A DNA stretch of 64,000 nucleotides from Variovorax paradoxus (lineage in GTDB: Bacteria > Pseudomonadota > Gammaproteobacteria > Burkholderiales > Burkholderiaceae_C), in NCBI RefSeq assembly GCF_030815855.1, contig NZ_JAUSXG010000001.1, positions 3,100,001 to 3,164,000 of the forward strand. The letters run 5' to 3'. Below, one piece after another: positions 44,515 through 55,723 of this stretch. A model generated the notes under the pieces. That model ran no database searches. It was not told where the DNA came from and worked only from the letters and a program-made list of their open reading frames with translations. A program made the position numbers and the translations under genes. How positions within the stretch are numbered: the first letter of the stretch is position 1; the number at the start of each line of letters is the position of its first letter.

Positions 44515-45315
44515 TCAGGCCGCGTCCCATGCCACCGCCGGCAGCATGGCGACGCCGGGCTTGGCGAACAGGTAGCCCTGGAACAAGCCGACGCCCAGCG
44601 CCCGGAGCGCATGGACTTCTTCCGATGCCTGGACGCCTTCGGCCACCACCCTGATGCCGAGTTCGTCGCAGGTGCCGACAAAGCCCCTCACGATGCTGAG
44701 CCGGACCGGGTCGTTGTGGATGTTGCGCACCAGCCCCATGTCGATCTTGACCAAGTCGGGCTGAAAACCGGCCAGGAGCTCGAAACCCGCATACGCGGCC
44801 CCGAAGTCGTCGATGGCGGAGGTGAAGCCATAGGCCTTGTGGGCCCGAAAGACGGCGGCAAGCCCCGGCAGGTCGGCCACGCGTTCGCCTTCGGTAATCT
44901 CGAACATCAGCCGGTGCACGGGAAAGTTGCACCGCCGGGCCGCGGTCATTGCGGTATGAAAGCACTCGGTCTGCCCCGAGACGTCGTTGGGCATGACGTT
45001 GAGGCTGAGCTTCGATTCCATGCCCAGCGCCGAGGCCGTTTCGATGGCCTTCACCCGGCAAGCCTCGTGAAACGCGAACCGGTGCAGGGGATTCACGCGC
45101 GAAAGCACCTCGAACGCCCCTTCCCCCGCTGTGCCGCGCACCAGTGCCTCGTGGGCGAATATCTCCCGCCGCTCGAAGTCCACGATGGGCTGAAAAGCCA
45201 TGACGAACCCCGCGTCGAGGCCTGAAAAGCTGGCGCTTGCCGAAGTTTCGGTGGTCACTGGTGTGGATCTCGCGGCAAGCCTGGGGTAATTATTTTGAAC
45301 TACATGGCGACACAA
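44515..45315 (-). CDS. EAL-domain cyclic-di-GMP phosphodiesterase
   Basis: A single-domain EAL protein of up to 266 residues. Key catalytic motifs are present: FAHEALVRG (the EAL), SLNVMPND, FEITEGE, AIDDFGAAYAGF (metal-binding DDFG), LVKIDM, VVAEGVQ and FQGYLFAKP. This set suggests an active enzyme that degrades c-di-GMP. It is of the compact type, without GGDEF or membrane parts. The start is uncertain: a TTG at 45315 gives the longest form, and a GTG at 45258 would still keep the whole domain. It converges with the MshEN ATPase gene, leaving 42 bp between stops, and is 24 bp after the AP2-like gene on the same strand, so the latter two may be co-transcribed. Confidence 0.9.
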   Translation of the reverse strand: MCRHVVQNNYPRLAARSTPVTTETSASASFSGLDAGFVMAFQPIVDFERREIFAHEALVRGTAGEGAFEVLSRVNPLHRFAFHEACRVKAIETASALGMESKLSLNVMPNDVSGQTECFHTAMTAARRCNFPVHRLMFEITEGERVADLPGLAAVFRAHKAYGFTSAIDDFGAAYAGFELLAGFQPDLVKIDMGLVRNIHNDPVRLSIVRGFVGTCDELGIRVVAEGVQASEEVHALRALGVGLFQGYLFAKPGVAMLPAVAWDAA

Positions 45316-45339
45316 TAGTGCGTAAATGTAACCCCTTCT

Positions 45340-46065
45340 TCAACCGATACCCTTTTGATACAACTGGCGCGTGCGTTCGGCCGCCGCCAAGCTCTTGGCT
45401 TCATCGTAGCCATGCGCCTTGACCGAGAAAGCCTTGCTGACGCTGCCCTTGCCTGCGGTATAGGTAATTGCCAGCCAATAACCGGGGTGGTCGGACCGGG
45501 GCCGCTTGAAGTGCACGCCGCTCATCCCGCTGGAGTTCGACTTGCGGATGATCTCGGAACGCGACCGCTTGGGCGGGCCCGGATCGGCAGGTGCAGCGAC
45601 GCTGGCTTTCCGGATCGCCTCTTCGGCGGGATGCAGCGCGGCGAGGCCGGTCATGCGATCCAGCTGCCTTGCGCGTTCCTCGATGGCAAGCTTGCGTGCC
45701 GCGTCGCCCCAGCTGTGGATCGGAAAGTTGGCGCGCAGTATTTCTTCCGCCGCGATGTAGGTCTTGGCAAGCCACGACAGCCCTTTGCCGTCGGGCGACG
45801 CCAGGCAGAAGACGCCCGGCACGCCCGTGGTGTTGCTGGCCCGGAGCTTCTCCGCCCGTTCGCGCCGCGTGACCGGGGGCACGCTCTTCACGACGGCATC
45901 GCGCCATTCCTGCGCGCGCCGCAGCGCATGCTCGGCGCCGCCGTAGCTCGCCTTGCCGAACTGCTGGAAATACCGGACCCCGCTTCTGACGATGGAAACC
46001 TCGAAGCCCCAGGAACGGGCGTAGATCCCATACATGGCGGCCGGATTGGGAACACCTTTTGGCAT
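45340..46065 (-). CDS. AP2/ERF-like domain protein with repeated modules
   Basis: A 241-residue soluble protein. Three similar modules each have a few strands and then a helix: GFEVSIVRSGVRYFQQFG-AEHALRRAQEWRD near residues 16-55, the NTTGVPGVFCLASP-type module near 72-125 and the NSSGMSGVHFKRP module ending in YDEAKSLAAAERTRQLYQ near 185-237. The N-(T/S)-(T/S)-G-(V/M)-x-GV motif and the strand-strand-strand-helix order are those of AP2-type DNA-binding domains, which in bacteria are mostly linked to HNH homing endonucleases; no HNH is seen. The lysine/arginine-rich linkers fit nucleic-acid binding. The start at 46065 is preceded by an AGG-type site; upstream frame extension is not needed. 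Confidence 0.65.
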   Translation of the reverse strand: MPKGVPNPAAMYGIYARSWGFEVSIVRSGVRYFQQFGKASYGGAEHALRRAQEWRDAVVKSVPPVTRRERAEKLRASNTTGVPGVFCLASPDGKGLSWLAKTYIAAEEILRANFPIHSWGDAARKLAIEERARQLDRMTGLAALHPAEEAIRKASVAAPADPGPPKRSRSEIIRKSNSSGMSGVHFKRPRSDHPGYWLAITYTAGKGSVSKAFSVKAHGYDEAKSLAAAERTRQLYQKGIG

Positions 46066-46272
46066 TGACGGATACCTGCCGCTCGGCAGTTCTGCTTGCT
46101 GACCGGCTCCCTGATCGGCACCGCCGTTTCGCCGGCCCCGCGCGCATGGCATGCGGGTGCTCTTGCGCGAACGGGAAGGCGCCGAGTCTATTTTTTGCAA
46201 AGGATTCTAGGCGCCGCCAGGTGGCCAGGCAGGGTCCGCGCGGCCATATTTGCAAGCGGCGGTACGCATCGT

Positions 46273-47058
46273 TCAGGCCACCATGGGAAGGTTGAGTTCG
46301 ACCCAGGCGGGCGCATGATCGCTCGCGCCGGAGCGGCCGCGCACCTCGCGGTCCACGTTCGCATCGACGAGCAAAGGCGCGAGCTCCCGGTTCAGCAGCA
46401 GGTGGTCGATGCGCAGGCCCGCGTTGCGCGGCCAGCGGTTGCGCCAGTAGTCCCAGTAGGTGTAGATCGCCTCGCCCGGATGGCGGGTTCGAATTGCGTC
46501 GGTCCACCCCTGCGCCAGCAAGCGCGCGAAAGCGGCGCGGCTTTCGGGCTGCAGCAGCGCATCATTCCGCCACGACGCGGGGTTGTAGATGTCGGCGTCG
46601 GTCGGCACCACGTTGAAGTCGCCGGCCAAGACCACCGGCATGCCGCAGCCGTAGAGGCGGCGCGCATGGGCGTTGAGCCGTTCGAACCATTCGAGCTTGT
46701 AGTCGAACTTGGGGCCGGGCTGCGGATTGCCGTTCGGCAGGTACAGGCAGCCGACGATCACGCCGTTCACCACGGCTTCGAGATAGCGGCTCTGTTCATC
46801 TTCGGAGTTTCCGTCGAGCCCGCGGCCGGTTTCGATCGGCTCCCTTCCGCGCGCAAGAATGGCCACGCCGTTCCATGAACGCTGCCCGTGGAACAGCACG
46901 CCGTAGCCCGCGTCGCGGATCGCCTCGGCCGGAAAGTTCGCGTCGGGAGACTTCAGTTCCTGCAGGCAGGCCACGTCCGGGCGGGACTCGTCAAGCCACT
47001 CGAGCAGGCGTGGCAGCCGGCTGTTGACGCCATTGACGTTGAAGGTCGCAATCTTCAT
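46273..47058 (-). CDS. xthA: Exodeoxyribonuclease III
   Basis: A 261-residue AP endonuclease/3'-5' exonuclease of the EEP family, acting in base-excision repair. Motifs are in order: MKIATFNVNGVNSRLPRLLEWL with the metal-site Asn, CLQELKSPDANFP with the Glu, VVLAGDFNVVPTDADIYNP (catalytic DxN), YTYWDYWRNRWPRNAGLRIDHLLL (Asp) and the terminal SGASDHAPAWVEL (Asp-His). It matches normal XthA length. No ribosome site decides the start, but this N-terminus is the usual one. It is separated by 207 bp without a recognisable gene from the AP2-like gene. Confidence 0.95.
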   Translation of the reverse strand: MKIATFNVNGVNSRLPRLLEWLDESRPDVACLQELKSPDANFPAEAIRDAGYGVLFHGQRSWNGVAILARGREPIETGRGLDGNSEDEQSRYLEAVVNGVIVGCLYLPNGNPQPGPKFDYKLEWFERLNAHARRLYGCGMPVVLAGDFNVVPTDADIYNPASWRNDALLQPESRAAFARLLAQGWTDAIRTRHPGEAIYTYWDYWRNRWPRNAGLRIDHLLLNRELAPLLVDANVDREVRGRSGASDHAPAWVELNLPMVA

Positions 47059-47278
47059 GAGCGCGGCATGAAAGCACAGGAACGAAGTGGACAGATCATG
47101 GCCCGAAAGCCGCCGTGGCCATGTCGGAGAACACGCCCTGCGGGCGTTCGGCCACGGGCACCGGCAGCAGCCCTGCTTGCACGCGATGCAACGCCTCCCG
47201 TCCTACACCGGCATGCAGGCTGTCCGACACCGGCGCGCAGCCGCTCCGATAACGTGGCTCGAACCCCAGGAGGCATGC

Positions 47279-47470
47279 ATGAGCCCATCGAAGCAAAAGC
47301 AGACCCGCTCCCCGCGGACCGTTCAGCCCGCAACCAGCCTGCGGGCGCCGGCCACGAAGAAATCCGAAGGCCCTGTTGCCACGCCCAAGGTCAACGAGGG
47401 CGCATCGCTCGGCAAGTCCGCCAACTCTTCCGCCGGCGGCGCGGCGGGACAGCTCACGCCCAAGGACTGA
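47279..47470 (+). CDS. Small basic hypothetical protein
   Basis: A 63-residue protein starting MSPSKQKQTRSPRTV with CAGGAGGC well spaced before the ATG. It is Ala/Lys/Pro/Ser-rich and apparently disordered, with no hydrophobic segment or motif. The strong ribosome site is the main support. It precedes the NUDIX-type gene by about 50 bp on the same strand. Product unknown; possibly a small nucleoid-, membrane- or stress-associated protein. Confidence 0.5.
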   Translation: MSPSKQKQTRSPRTVQPATSLRAPATKKSEGPVATPKVNEGASLGKSANSSAGGAAGQLTPKD

Positions 47471-47521
47471 GACGGTTCGGGTGGTGCCCCGGGGGCCGCG
47501 TTGGCCCGACAATCGGCGCCC

Positions 47522-48886
47522 ATGAATGCCAAGCCCTCGGCGGCCCCATCGGGTTCGTCACCGCCCCTGCCGCGCCCCATTCGCGTTGCGGCCACATTGA
47601 TCCTCTTGCGCGACGGTGCCGACGGCATGGAAGTCCTGCTGCTGCGCCGGGCTGACAAGGCCGACGACCAGAACAGCGGCGCCAGCGTGTTCCCCGGCGG
47701 CGTGGTCGACACGCACGATCGCGGCCTGCACCTGATGTGCAAGGGGCTCGACGATGCGGCGGCGAGCGCGCGTCTCGGCGTGGCCGATGGCGGCCTCGAC
47801 TACTACGCCGCCGCGGTGCGCGAATGCTTCGAGGAAGCCGGCGTCCTGTTCGCGAGCGACGCCGAAGACAAGGTGGTCGAACTCGACCGGTTGCCGCCGT
47901 CCCGGCTCGAGGCCATGCGGCATGCCGCCGAGCAAGGCACCGACGCACTGCTTGCGATGTGCGACGCGCAAGGCTGGCGCCTGGCGGTCGACCGGCTCGC
48001 CTACTTCAGCCACTGGCTCACGCCGCCCGGCATGCCGCGCCGGTTCGACACCCGCTTCTTCATCGCGCAGATGCCGCGCGGACAAGGCGTGAAGCCCGAC
48101 GGCCGCGAGATCGTCGAACACATGTGGCTGAAGCCGGCCGAAGCCGTGAGCCCCGCGCGCGGACTCAAGCTGATGAACGTGACGCGCCGCACGCTCGAAC
48201 AGCTGGCCACCTTCGACAGCACCGCCGATTGCATGGCCCATGCGCGGAGCCTGACCCGGATTTCGCTGAACATGCCGCGCCTGGCCGATGGCCCTTCGGG
48301 ACGCCGCGCGGTGAACATCGAAGAAGCCGCCTATGAGGAGATCAGCCGCCTCGACCCCGACGGCACCGGCCATGCACGCTATGCGCTCGAGGCCGGCCTC
48401 GTCACCCAGCTCTCCGCACGCGTGTGTCGAGTGACCGGCAGCGCCGGCGAATCGACGAGCGCACCGGGGCCGCACAGTTATTTCGTGGGCGGCGAAAGCG
48501 GCACTTGGGCATTGATCGATCCCCTGCCCGATGGCACGGCGGGTGGCGAAGCGCTTCACGCGGCGGCGCCCGGACAGGTGCGGTGGCTGCTCTCGACCGC
48601 GCCGCGCACGCCGGCGGCGGCCGAATCGCTTGAACGCCTGCGATCTTCGTGGCCCGATGCGTCGGTGCTGTGGCCCGAGCCCGGCGACACGCTCGACCTG
48701 GGCGGCGCCAATCTGCAGGTGCGCCAGGCCGGTGACGGCATATCCACACCTCGCGCGCTTCAGTTTCTGCTGCCCGAGGAGCGCACCCTGTTCACCGGCG
48801 AGGCCGGTGCACCTGCCGTGCACGCCGGAGACGAGCTCGAGTGGATCGCGCCGGCCCGCGGCTTCATCTTCCGGCACATTGCCTGA
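47522..48886 (+). CDS. NUDIX hydrolase with degenerate metallo-beta-lactamase-like C-terminus
   Basis: A 454-residue protein. Residues about 20-215 are a NUDIX domain of the NUDT19/CoA-diphosphatase-like branch: FPGGVVDTHDRG, an insertion, then the box ending RECFEEAGVLF near residue 100 with the metal-binding Glu pair. Residues about 300-454 have the order of a beta-lactamase-like fold (ARVCRVTG, GPHSYFVGGESGTWALIDPLPDG, VRWLLSTAPRTPAAAESL, LQFLLPEERTLFTGEAG), but where HxHxDH and later His ligands should lie there are none. A second in-frame ATG at 47501 is possible; neither has a strong ribosome site. The NUDIX part may split nucleotide-linked diphosphates; the tail may serve binding only. 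Confidence 0.85.
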   Translation: MNAKPSAAPSGSSPPLPRPIRVAATLILLRDGADGMEVLLLRRADKADDQNSGASVFPGGVVDTHDRGLHLMCKGLDDAAASARLGVADGGLDYYAAAVRECFEEAGVLFASDAEDKVVELDRLPPSRLEAMRHAAEQGTDALLAMCDAQGWRLAVDRLAYFSHWLTPPGMPRRFDTRFFIAQMPRGQGVKPDGREIVEHMWLKPAEAVSPARGLKLMNVTRRTLEQLATFDSTADCMAHARSLTRISLNMPRLADGPSGRRAVNIEEAAYEEISRLDPDGTGHARYALEAGLVTQLSARVCRVTGSAGESTSAPGPHSYFVGGESGTWALIDPLPDGTAGGEALHAAAPGQVRWLLSTAPRTPAAAESLERLRSSWPDASVLWPEPGDTLDLGGANLQVRQAGDGISTPRALQFLLPEERTLFTGEAGAPAVHAGDELEWIAPARGFIFRHIA

Positions 48887-48888
48887 GC

Positions 48889-48965
48889 ACTTGGGAGTCT
48901 GCGCGGCAGAGCGTTTTTCTTGCTCCCTCTCCCTCTGGGAGAGGGCGGGGGTGAGGGCTGCGGCG
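48889..48965. repeat. ~80-bp palindromic intergenic repeat, copy 1
   Basis: Contains a perfect 9-bp stem with 3-base loop, CCCTCTCCC-TCT-GGGAGAGGG (48925-48945), plus flanking GGAGTCTGCGCGGCAGA and GGTGAGGGC. It follows the NUDIX gene. The copy at 49110-49190 is the same unit in the opposite direction. Similar CT/GA-rich palindromes are widespread between genes in beta- and gamma-proteobacteria. Confidence 0.7.
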
Positions 48966-49109
48966 CTCGAGGAACCGCATTCGGCGCACGCTCAGCGCGG
49001 TGCAGCCCCCGCAGACTGGACTGCCTGAAGTCCTGGTCAGGCTGCTAGGGCAGGTAGCTGGTGGAAATGCAGCGGTAACCCGCCTCATGCCAACCAGGCC
49101 GACTCGCCA
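48966..49109. other. Spacer between the two inverted repeat copies
   Basis: About 145 bp between inverted repeats. No start codon with a ribosome site, no ORF with typical codon use and no clear promoter are seen. Together with both repeats it makes up the 354-bp gene-free gap between the NUDIX gene and the convergent CheB-CheR kinase gene. Confidence 0.6.
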
Positions 49110-49190
49110 GCGCCGCCGCCCTCACCCCAACCCTCTCCCAGAGGGAGAGGGAGAAAAGCCGGCTTCTGCCGCGCAGACTCCTGGGCGAAG
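49110..49190. repeat. ~80-bp palindromic intergenic repeat, copy 2 (inverted)
   Basis: Reverse-complement relative of copy 1, with the stem CCCTCTCCC-AGA-GGGAGAGGG at 49131-49151 and the outer TCTGCCGCGCAGACTCC arm. The pair could fold into one large hairpin of about 80-bp arms, and either copy could stop transcription or stabilise the mRNA ends of the two convergent genes; there is no T-run, so intrinsic termination is not clear. Confidence 0.7.
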
Positions 49191-49240
49191 GCGACGGCGT
49201 GCGAGCCGCACGCCCGCACAGCACCCTCACCCCGCGCGGC

Positions 49241-53371
<4,131 letters not shown>

Positions 53372-53604
53372 TGAATGTCATTGCGGGGCCGCACAGCCCC
53401 GGGGCCTGCCGCGGACGGCGTTCGAACCTGAAATTCTGCCCCTTGTCGTCGCCATATTTCGCTTTGGGGCGGGTTTTCCTTTCTTTTTTGTCCATTCGCG
53501 GCGTGCGATCAGCCGGATTCGCGGCCGACCGGGTATTCGCGCTGTTCCTACAAGCCCCGTCGACGGCCTCTTGCCGTCGCCGAATGGTTGCGGCGCATGG
53601 TCGC
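53372..53604. other. Upstream region of the CheB-CheR kinase gene; no gene seen
   Basis: 233 bp between the start of the minus-strand kinase gene and the 7-bp repeat tract. It should hold the kinase promoter and, on the other strand, any promoter for the lipoprotein gene. It contains several inverted short GC stretches (GGGGCCGCACAGCCCC) but no convincing ORF or -35/-10 pair that I can single out. Confidence 0.5.
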
Positions 53605-53692
53605 GCTTTCTGCTTTCTGCTTTCTGCTTTCTGCTTTCTGCTTTCTGCTTTCTGCTTTCTGCTTCTGCTTTCTGCTTTCTGCTTTCTGCTTC
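53605..53692 (+). repeat. 7-bp tandem repeat GCTTTCT, 12 copies
   Basis: Eight perfect GCTTTCT units (53605-53660), one shortened unit GCTTCT (53661-53666), three more perfect units (53667-53687) and a partial one. The tract ends 16 bases before the ATG of the lipoprotein gene and about 3 bases before its AGAGGA ribosome site. Unit length is not a multiple of three; all frames are open across it. Slippage would move any upstream promoter relative to the gene. Confidence 0.95.
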
Positions 53693-53708
53693 ATCAAGAG
53701 GATCGACC

Positions 53709-54491
53709 ATGCAATCGCGAATCATCTTTCCGCTGGCCCTGGGAGCGCTGCTTGCGGCATGCGGCGGCAGCAACACGGCGTCGAACGTCGAGGCGCCGGG
53801 CGCCGGCAAGAGCGCGAAGACCGCGACGCTGGAAACCGGCGCCGCGGCGCTCCAGGACAAGCCGCCGCTCGAGGCGCTGAACGCGTACCTGGACGGCTTT
53901 CATTTCTACAGCGGCAACATGCAGGCGCAGATGGAAGCGCATCATTACTGCGCGATGCTCAACGAAGAGCTGATCCAGTGCGTGATCTACGACGGCAACG
54001 TGAAGAACGCCAAGATCATGGGCGTCGAGTACATCGTGAGCGACCGGCTTTTCAAGTCGCTGCCGGCGCAGGAAAAAGCCTTGTGGCACAGCCATGTGCA
54101 CGAGGTGAAGTCGGGCCAGCTCGTCGCACCGGGCATTCCGCAGGCGGCCGAGCACGAACTCATGAAAAAGCTCGTCGGAACCTACGGCAAGACCTTTCAC
54201 ACCTGGCACACCGATCTGCAGAAGGAGCTCCCCATTGGCGTTCCCCAAGTCATGATGGGATTCACCGCCGACGGCCAGGTCAATGCCGGCATGGTCGCCG
54301 AACGCGACAAGCGCTTCGGCATCGACTCCGCCGAAAAGAAAAAGAGCCGCGAGGACATTCCCGCCCCACCGATTGCCGAAGGCGCGAACAGCTGGCAGAC
54401 CGGCAAGGCGGTGCAGATTGCGGACCCCACCGGGACCGATCACCACCCACCCCAGGGCGCCGCCGCGGCGGGACCATCGCCGAACAAGTAG
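53709..54491 (+). CDS. DUF1264-type lipoprotein
   Basis: A 260-residue lipoprotein. The signal sequence IIFPLALGALLAACGG has a lipobox LAAC at Cys-19. The mature part carries the DUF1264 (OBAP-like) pattern: LDGFHFYSGNMQAQMEAHHYC, QCVIYDGNVKNAKIMGVEYI, LWHSHVHEVKSGQLVAPG and TYGKTFHTWHTD, with repeated His-x-His pairs. Plant relatives sit on oil bodies and the bacterial role is unknown. AGAGGA is placed before the ATG at 53709; the open frame going further up through the repeat tract is not needed. The end is Pro/Ala-rich. Its direct neighbour on one side is the 7-bp repeat tract. Confidence 0.9.
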   Translation: MQSRIIFPLALGALLAACGGSNTASNVEAPGAGKSAKTATLETGAAALQDKPPLEALNAYLDGFHFYSGNMQAQMEAHHYCAMLNEELIQCVIYDGNVKNAKIMGVEYIVSDRLFKSLPAQEKALWHSHVHEVKSGQLVAPGIPQAAEHELMKKLVGTYGKTFHTWHTDLQKELPIGVPQVMMGFTADGQVNAGMVAERDKRFGIDSAEKKKSREDIPAPPIAEGANSWQTGKAVQIADPTGTDHHPPQGAAAAGPSPNK

Positions 54492-54619
54492 GACGACCGC
54501 CACCGCTGCGTGCCGCGCGGACTGGCCGACGGCACGTCGTCCGACGCCTCGCACCCGACGCAATGCCTAGCGTCGGAGCGATGCAAGCGCCCGACCGCAC
54601 ACCATCGATACTTGCCGCG

Positions 54620-55723
54620 ATGCACCCGATGAAGATCGGCGTGCTCACCTTTCACCGCTGCATCAACTACGGCTCGTATTGGCAGGCGCGTTGCCTGGTG
54701 GAAGCCTTGCGCGACATGGGCCACCGCGCCGTGCTGCTCGACCACCACTCGCATCGCGTGGACATGGCCGAATGGCGCTGCGCGCTCCGCCCGGTGCTGC
54801 CCACACCGGTGTCCGCCGCGGACCGGAAGCTCTACGGGCAGAAGACACGCAAGTTTCTGGCATCGATCCACGCGCTCCCCCGCTCGCGCCGCTTCGCACT
54901 GGACCATCCCGAAGAAATGGAAGACTTCGACACGGTGGTGGTCGGCAGCGACGAAGTGTGGAACCTCTCTCATCCCTGGTATGGCCAGTGCCCCCTGTTC
55001 TTCGGCGAGCGCTTGCGCGCGAAGCGGCTCATCGCATACGCGGCCAGCTTCGGCAACTACCCGGTCGAGCAAGGTTTGCCGCAACATTGGGCACGGATGC
55101 TGCACCAATTCCATCGCGTGTCTGTGCGCGACGGCAACTCGCGCGCGCTGCTGGGCAGGGCGCTCGGGCACGCCCCCGAACTGGTGCTCGACCCTTGCCT
55201 GCAGTTCGCGCCGCCGCCCGATTCGGGCAGGGAACGGGGGGCGCGCCATGTCGCCGTGTACGGCCACAACTTCAGCGGATGGTTCGCGGCACGCATGCGC
55301 GAGTGGGCCCGCAAGCGGAACATGCGGCTGGTGAGCATCGGCTACCGCAACGACTGGGCCGACACCCAGTGGCTCACCGCGGGCCCCGAGGATTTCGCGC
55401 GCTTCATGGCCGATGCGGACGCGGTCGCAACCAACTTCTTTCACGGCTGCGTGTTCGCGCTCCGCAACCGCAAACCGTTTCTCTGCGAGAACTCGCCCTA
55501 CCGGGCGATCAAGATCCAGGATCTTCTGTCCGCTCTGGGTGCGCAGAGCCATCTCGCGGATGCCGCCACGCCGGCTGTGCGTTGCGACGCCAGCCTGTCG
55601 GAGCCGTTGGCGCCCTCGATCGACGCGCGCATCGCGGCCATGCGCGCCTCATCGGCGGAATACCTCCACCAGGCGCTGCAGGAAGAACCGGATTCCCGCG
55701 CATCGGGGTGCGCCCATGCATGA
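54620..55723 (+). CDS. Polysaccharide pyruvyl transferase-family protein
   Basis: A 367-residue protein of the family that adds ketal pyruvate to exopolysaccharide sugars (CsaB/WcaK-like). Motifs are KIGVLTFHRCINYGSYWQAR at the start, VVVGSDEVWNL near residue 112, YAASFGNYP near 138, HRVSVRDGNSRALLG near 168, LDPCLQFAP and ATNFFHGCVFALRNRKPF near 280. ATGs at 54620 and 54629 both fit; an earlier one at 54563 lacks a ribosome site and sits in non-conserved sequence. The stop overlaps the start of the following gene by eight bases. It should act in surface-polysaccharide decoration, on unknown sugar. Confidence 0.88.
   Translation: MHPMKIGVLTFHRCINYGSYWQARCLVEALRDMGHRAVLLDHHSHRVDMAEWRCALRPVLPTPVSAADRKLYGQKTRKFLASIHALPRSRRFALDHPEEMEDFDTVVVGSDEVWNLSHPWYGQCPLFFGERLRAKRLIAYAASFGNYPVEQGLPQHWARMLHQFHRVSVRDGNSRALLGRALGHAPELVLDPCLQFAPPPDSGRERGARHVAVYGHNFSGWFAARMREWARKRNMRLVSIGYRNDWADTQWLTAGPEDFARFMADADAVATNFFHGCVFALRNRKPFLCENSPYRAIKIQDLLSALGAQSHLADAATPAVRCDASLSEPLAPSIDARIAAMRASSAEYLHQALQEEPDSRASGCAHA

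Noticed and set aside
53605..53692. Could the 7-bp tract be a CRISPR array
   Set aside because: Contiguous 7-bp units without spacers.
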